Assembly (NCBI GenBank): GCA_963666995.1
Contig: OY762941.1
Coordinates: 1,426,001-1,490,000, forward strand
DNA length: 64,000 bases
Direction: 5' to 3'
Source: Syntrophobacter sp963666995
GTDB taxonomy: Bacteria; Desulfobacterota; Syntrophobacteria; Syntrophobacterales; Syntrophobacteraceae
The notes below the pieces were generated by a model. The model saw nothing but the letters and a program-made list of their open reading frames with translations, had not been told where the DNA came from and ran no database searches. Shown piece by piece: positions 61,235 through 64,000 of this stretch. Positions within the stretch are counted from its first letter, which is position 1. The number at the start of each line of letters is the position of its first letter. The position numbers were made by a program, and so were the translations under genes.

Positions 61235-61446
61235 TACTCCCGTACCGAATGCAGACAGAGGCCGTTTATAGTCTCTTCAGCTACCAGAGGACATTCATGC
61301 AATTCTTCCCCATTCAAGGCCGGATGACAAGTGAATCATCCACACATCTCCCCCCGTGGCTTGTGAGGCCTCCCGCTTCATTTTTCAGCGCACGCAGATC
61401 AAACCCGTTATGCAACCTGCTCCCACGAGGCGTCACCGTTTTGGCA

Positions 61447-61520
61447 AGCTGAATTTATTGAATCAAGCCCGGGAGGGATGTAATATAGAGGCAGTCCGGA
61501 TAGTTGCCAGCCGGGACAGG
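61447..61520 (+). repeat. GCTGAATTTATTGAATC-type dispersed repeat, copy 2
   Basis: It matches 58348-58420 closely over its first 50 or so bases and diverges afterwards. Confidence 0.65.
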
Positions 61521-61550
61521 GGTGTAATAGTGGGATAGCCCGAATAAACG

Positions 61551-61763
61551 GTGTTCGTTCCGGCCTGGCTTACCGGATGGACCGCAGTCGGTCTTGTATT
61601 CTTCATTTTTGGGGGCCCCATCGGCATACCGATCCTTGCCCTGGGGTGGGTTCTCGTTGGAGGCATGATAATGCTTTTGCGACCGATCGTATTGAAGCGC
61701 TTTCAGGAGCGCGCCACAGTTGTAAAAAACGCCCTTCACGGGAATCCACATGGGAGACGATGA
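61551..61763 (+). CDS. Possible small membrane protein
   Basis: A 70-codon frame (GTG start) encodes two hydrophobic segments, WTAVGLVFFIFGGPIGIPI and ILALGWVLVGGMIMLL, and a basic tail. The sequence looks protein-like rather than random, but there is no ribosome site at the GTG and no recognisable family. It may be the end of a degraded gene. Confidence 0.35.
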   Translation: MFVPAWLTGWTAVGLVFFIFGGPIGIPILALGWVLVGGMIMLLRPIVLKRFQERATVVKNALHGNPHGRR

Positions 61764-61937
61764 TTTCAGGGAGCAGTATATATCTCAACCGTGTAAAGAA
61801 AGGGATCGCACCTGCACCGTTGACACTCACGTAGAATGGGAACATATCCAGTGAAGAATCGGACTCGCGAAAATGAAAAGAATAGGGGCGACTCCGTTGC
61901 TTTCGTCCATCCGTGCCGCATTATGCGAGGACCGTAA

Positions 61938-63077
61938 ATGGAGTTTGTAAAAGTTTTTGATTTGGCGGAAACCGGTTATCGAACGTGGCAATTCGCCTCT
62001 TTCGGTTTGATCTTTATGGGCATTGGTGCTGCTTTTATACTTGCACCAATAGTCATGAGGAAGCTGAACTTTTCATATATCGGGTTTGAGGGAAAAGGCT
62101 ACAAATTATTCAAATGGATATTCTTTGGCTTCGCCCTGATTTGGACGGCAACCTCCTTTCTTTCAACCTTCTCTGAGTACCGCGCGCTCAGGGATATCCT
62201 GATAACCGGCTCATACGGCCTCGTTGAAGGAAAGGTTGAGAATTTTGATCCCATGCCGTATGGTGGGGGTAAAAATGAATCCTTCACAGTCAGTGGGGTC
62301 AAATTCGCATTCTCCGATTACGGGATCACAAACGCCTTCAATAATACCAAATCACATGGAGGCCCGATCAGTGAGGATTCATATGTAAGAATCTGCTATG
62401 CACCAGGAAAGAAAAATAACCATATCCTGAGGCTGGAAATACAAGGCTATAAAGGTCCAATCAAGGACTATTCTTCCGGCATCAGTTTATTTCCTTCATA
62501 CAAAGAATACGGAGATCACTTATATCCACCAAATCTGGCTAATAAAATCCATAGTAAGATTCCTTGGTATTCGTTCATTTTTATATATATTGGCATTTTC
62601 GATTTCATAGCTAGTTTATTATTCAATGTTGGCTACTTGAAAATGTCTATCACTTTGAAAAAATCTACAATCAATGTCCCCATTCCATCGCATCTCCAAA
62701 AAGATACCAAGCAGAAGCTGAGAAACGTGATGTTAAGATGGGACACGAATGATGGAGTTGTCTGGATGCGTCCAAGGGGATTAAATTTTTTCAGTATTCC
62801 TCCATCTACGATTGCGAAATGGTATTTAAATCCACAACAGAATGAGATTATCAAGCAAGAGGTGAGGGTTTCCTGGGGGCTTCTATTGACTCTAATCGCC
62901 ATGTTCTTTTGTGCCAGGCCTGATTTCACTGATATCCCAAGTAAAAATATGCCTCCTTTCGGTCCGGACTTGATGTTCCTTGGATTCTTTACTATCGGGG
63001 TAATAATAAACGGATGGATACTTTTCAGAAGAATGAAAAACTTATGCAAAAAGACAATCAGCAGCTCTTTTGAATAA
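61938..63077 (+). CDS. DUF3592-like membrane protein
   Basis: The product has 379 residues and about six hydrophobic segments. After two N-terminal helices (about 20-38 and 57-75) comes a domain resembling DUF3592: GLVEGKVENFDP, FTVSGVKFAFSDYG and YVRICYAPGKKNNHILRLEI. Further helices lie near residues 208-230, 310-330 and 340-360. The gene is visibly more AT-rich than its neighbours, suggesting acquisition. No function is known. Confidence 0.6.
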   Translation: MEFVKVFDLAETGYRTWQFASFGLIFMGIGAAFILAPIVMRKLNFSYIGFEGKGYKLFKWIFFGFALIWTATSFLSTFSEYRALRDILITGSYGLVEGKVENFDPMPYGGGKNESFTVSGVKFAFSDYGITNAFNNTKSHGGPISEDSYVRICYAPGKKNNHILRLEIQGYKGPIKDYSSGISLFPSYKEYGDHLYPPNLANKIHSKIPWYSFIFIYIGIFDFIASLLFNVGYLKMSITLKKSTINVPIPSHLQKDTKQKLRNVMLRWDTNDGVVWMRPRGLNFFSIPPSTIAKWYLNPQQNEIIKQEVRVSWGLLLTLIAMFFCARPDFTDIPSKNMPPFGPDLMFLGFFTIGVIINGWILFRRMKNLCKKTISSSFE

Positions 63078-63434
63078 TGTGTGTGAACCTCTGAAAACAA
63101 AAATCCAACAGGTGCCTGGAATCGCACGAGTAACCAAACCAAACGGTACACGCATGGAGGTATGGTCCTGAAAGCCCATTGGACGCGTGGATGGTCACCG
63201 TTGGCAATCCTCTGCTTTCTATCCATTCTACAGAGGTCTCGTTGAAGGTCTCTCCCCTCCATAGCACCATGAAGGCTCCCACAAATCCTCCCCCCGTACA
63301 AAAATCACCTCCGTTGCGGTCACCCCCCGATCGGGATTTGCCGTTTTTGGACGGAAGTCCTTCAAATAATGCTAAATTTTAGTATACTTGGTATAAATCG
63401 TTAAAATTTCGTTCACGCTTACAGAGAAACGAGA
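63078..63434. other. Intergenic region upstream of the last gene
   Basis: About 357 bp. No gene-like frame. AT-rich sequence at 63360-63415 (TAAATTTTAGTATACTTGGT) could carry the promoter of the next gene. Confidence 0.35.
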
Positions 63435-64000
63435 ATGATGAACCGTCGTCGATGGAAGCTCACGCCCTTTACCATCACCCTGATCTACGGGACCGTCGGG
63501 GTCCTGTGGATCGTGCTTTCCGACGAGATTCTGGTCCGCGTGGTCACCAGCATCCGTGTCCTGGAGAAGATCGAGATCCTCAAGGGGTGCGCGTTCATTC
63601 TGATCACGTCCCTCATGCTGTACGGCCTGATGAGGCAGAGCATGAAGACGATCGCCGAGTCGAAAGAATCCCTGCAGAATGTCCACCGCGCCCTCGAAAC
63701 GCTCAGCGCGTGCAGGCAGACCCTGGTCCGGACTTCCGATGAGCTTGAACTCATTCGGGAAATATGCCGGGTTATCGTCGAAGTGGGCGGATACCGCATG
63801 GCATGGGTCGGCTTCGCCGAAAAAGAAGGGCGAAAAACCATCACCCCCGTGGCCCGGTGGGGTCATGAGGAGGGGTTCCTCGATTTGCTGGACATTTCAT
63901 GGGACGACACGCAGCGGAGCAGCGGGCCCACCGGCACGGCAGTAAAGACCGGGCGGCCCGTCGTAATTCAGCGCATCCAGACCAACCCCGCATACATGTT
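63435..64000 (+). CDS. Membrane-anchored GAF-domain sensor protein, 5' part
   Basis: The frame starts at ATG 63435 (or 63438) and runs off the window, giving at least 188 residues. Two hydrophobic segments (TLIYGTVGVLWIVLSDEIL and CAFILITSLMLYGLM) anchor the N-terminus. A helical linker leads to a GAF domain that begins at ELIREICRVIVEVGGYRMAW and continues with WVGFAEKEGRKTITPVARWG and GTAVKTGRPVVIQ. Such proteins usually continue into PAS and histidine kinase or GGDEF modules, which are outside the window. Confidence 0.8.
   Translation, partial: MMNRRRWKLTPFTITLIYGTVGVLWIVLSDEILVRVVTSIRVLEKIEILKGCAFILITSLMLYGLMRQSMKTIAESKESLQNVHRALETLSACRQTLVRTSDELELIREICRVIVEVGGYRMAWVGFAEKEGRKTITPVARWGHEEGFLDLLDISWDDTQRSSGPTGTAVKTGRPVVIQRIQTNPAYM

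Larger units (their letters stand above)
61235..61937. other. Intergenic region with a dispersed repeat
   Basis: About 700 bp. It carries a copy of the GCTGAATTTATTGAATC repeat (61447-61520) and a small membrane-protein-like frame (61551-61763). The rest shows nothing recognisable. Confidence 0.4.

Overview
The window looks like the chromosome of a GC-rich, strictly anaerobic member of the Desulfobacterota (former Deltaproteobacteria), plausibly Syntrophobacter-like. This is inferred from gene content: indolepyruvate:ferredoxin oxidoreductase, an aryl-CoA ligase, an anaerobic sulfatase-maturating radical SAM enzyme, a cob(I)alamin adenosyltransferase and many PAS/GAF kinases. No rRNA, tRNA or CRISPR array was seen.

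1-9.4 kb holds one directional gene set on the + strand: a five-gene branched-chain-type (HAAT) ABC importer, a phenylacetate-CoA ligase-like enzyme and iorAB. It is preceded by what reads as a complete attenuator: a promoter, a 27-codon leader peptide with seven Tyr codons, an 11-bp antiterminator, and two tandem intrinsic terminators whose arms can pair alternatively. This is the most interesting signal in the window. Control by Tyr starvation would suit aromatic amino acid supply (aryl-acid uptake and reductive carboxylation) rather than catabolism.

9.5-23.2 kb carries mixed housekeeping genes: acyl-CoA dehydrogenase, a histidine kinase, a methionine gamma-lyase-type enzyme, a cobalamin adenosyltransferase, a Fur-family regulator, a PEP-synthase-like protein with an unfamiliar C-terminus, a GyrI-like/GrpB fusion, a DJ-1 protein, a SYLF lipid-binding protein, a PLD-type cardiolipin synthase and an AhpD-like protein. 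23.3-25.4 kb holds an intact REP-associated (Y1) transposase element with 24-bp inverted ends. Three decayed 3' tails of the same family lie at 23.3, 38.4 and 40.0 kb.

25.4-37.2 kb (- strand) is a Wsp/ACF-like chemosensory operon: CheW, CheR-TPR, CheW, a soluble MCP with five PAS domains, a CheA-REC hybrid, two REC-bearing histidine kinases and a single-domain response regulator. CheB and a diguanylate cyclase are absent. 37.5-38.4 kb looks like an isolated integron-type cassette (attC-like palindrome plus a methyltransferase gene).

38.4-47.8 kb is accessory: an MFS permease, an OsmC protein, a BASS symporter, a sulfatase broken by an in-frame UGA, an IS4-family element with 31-bp perfect inverted repeats, an anSME and a DUF202 protein. 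48.5-58 kb (- strand) is a trehalose/alpha-glucan operon (DUF5752-like, treT, treZ, GH57, treY). The last 6 kb has a TPP-dependent decarboxylase-like gene, a secreted amidase, a DUF3592-like membrane protein and the start of a GAF-domain sensor cut by the window edge. Several dispersed intergenic repeat families are present; one supplies the stop codons of three unrelated genes.
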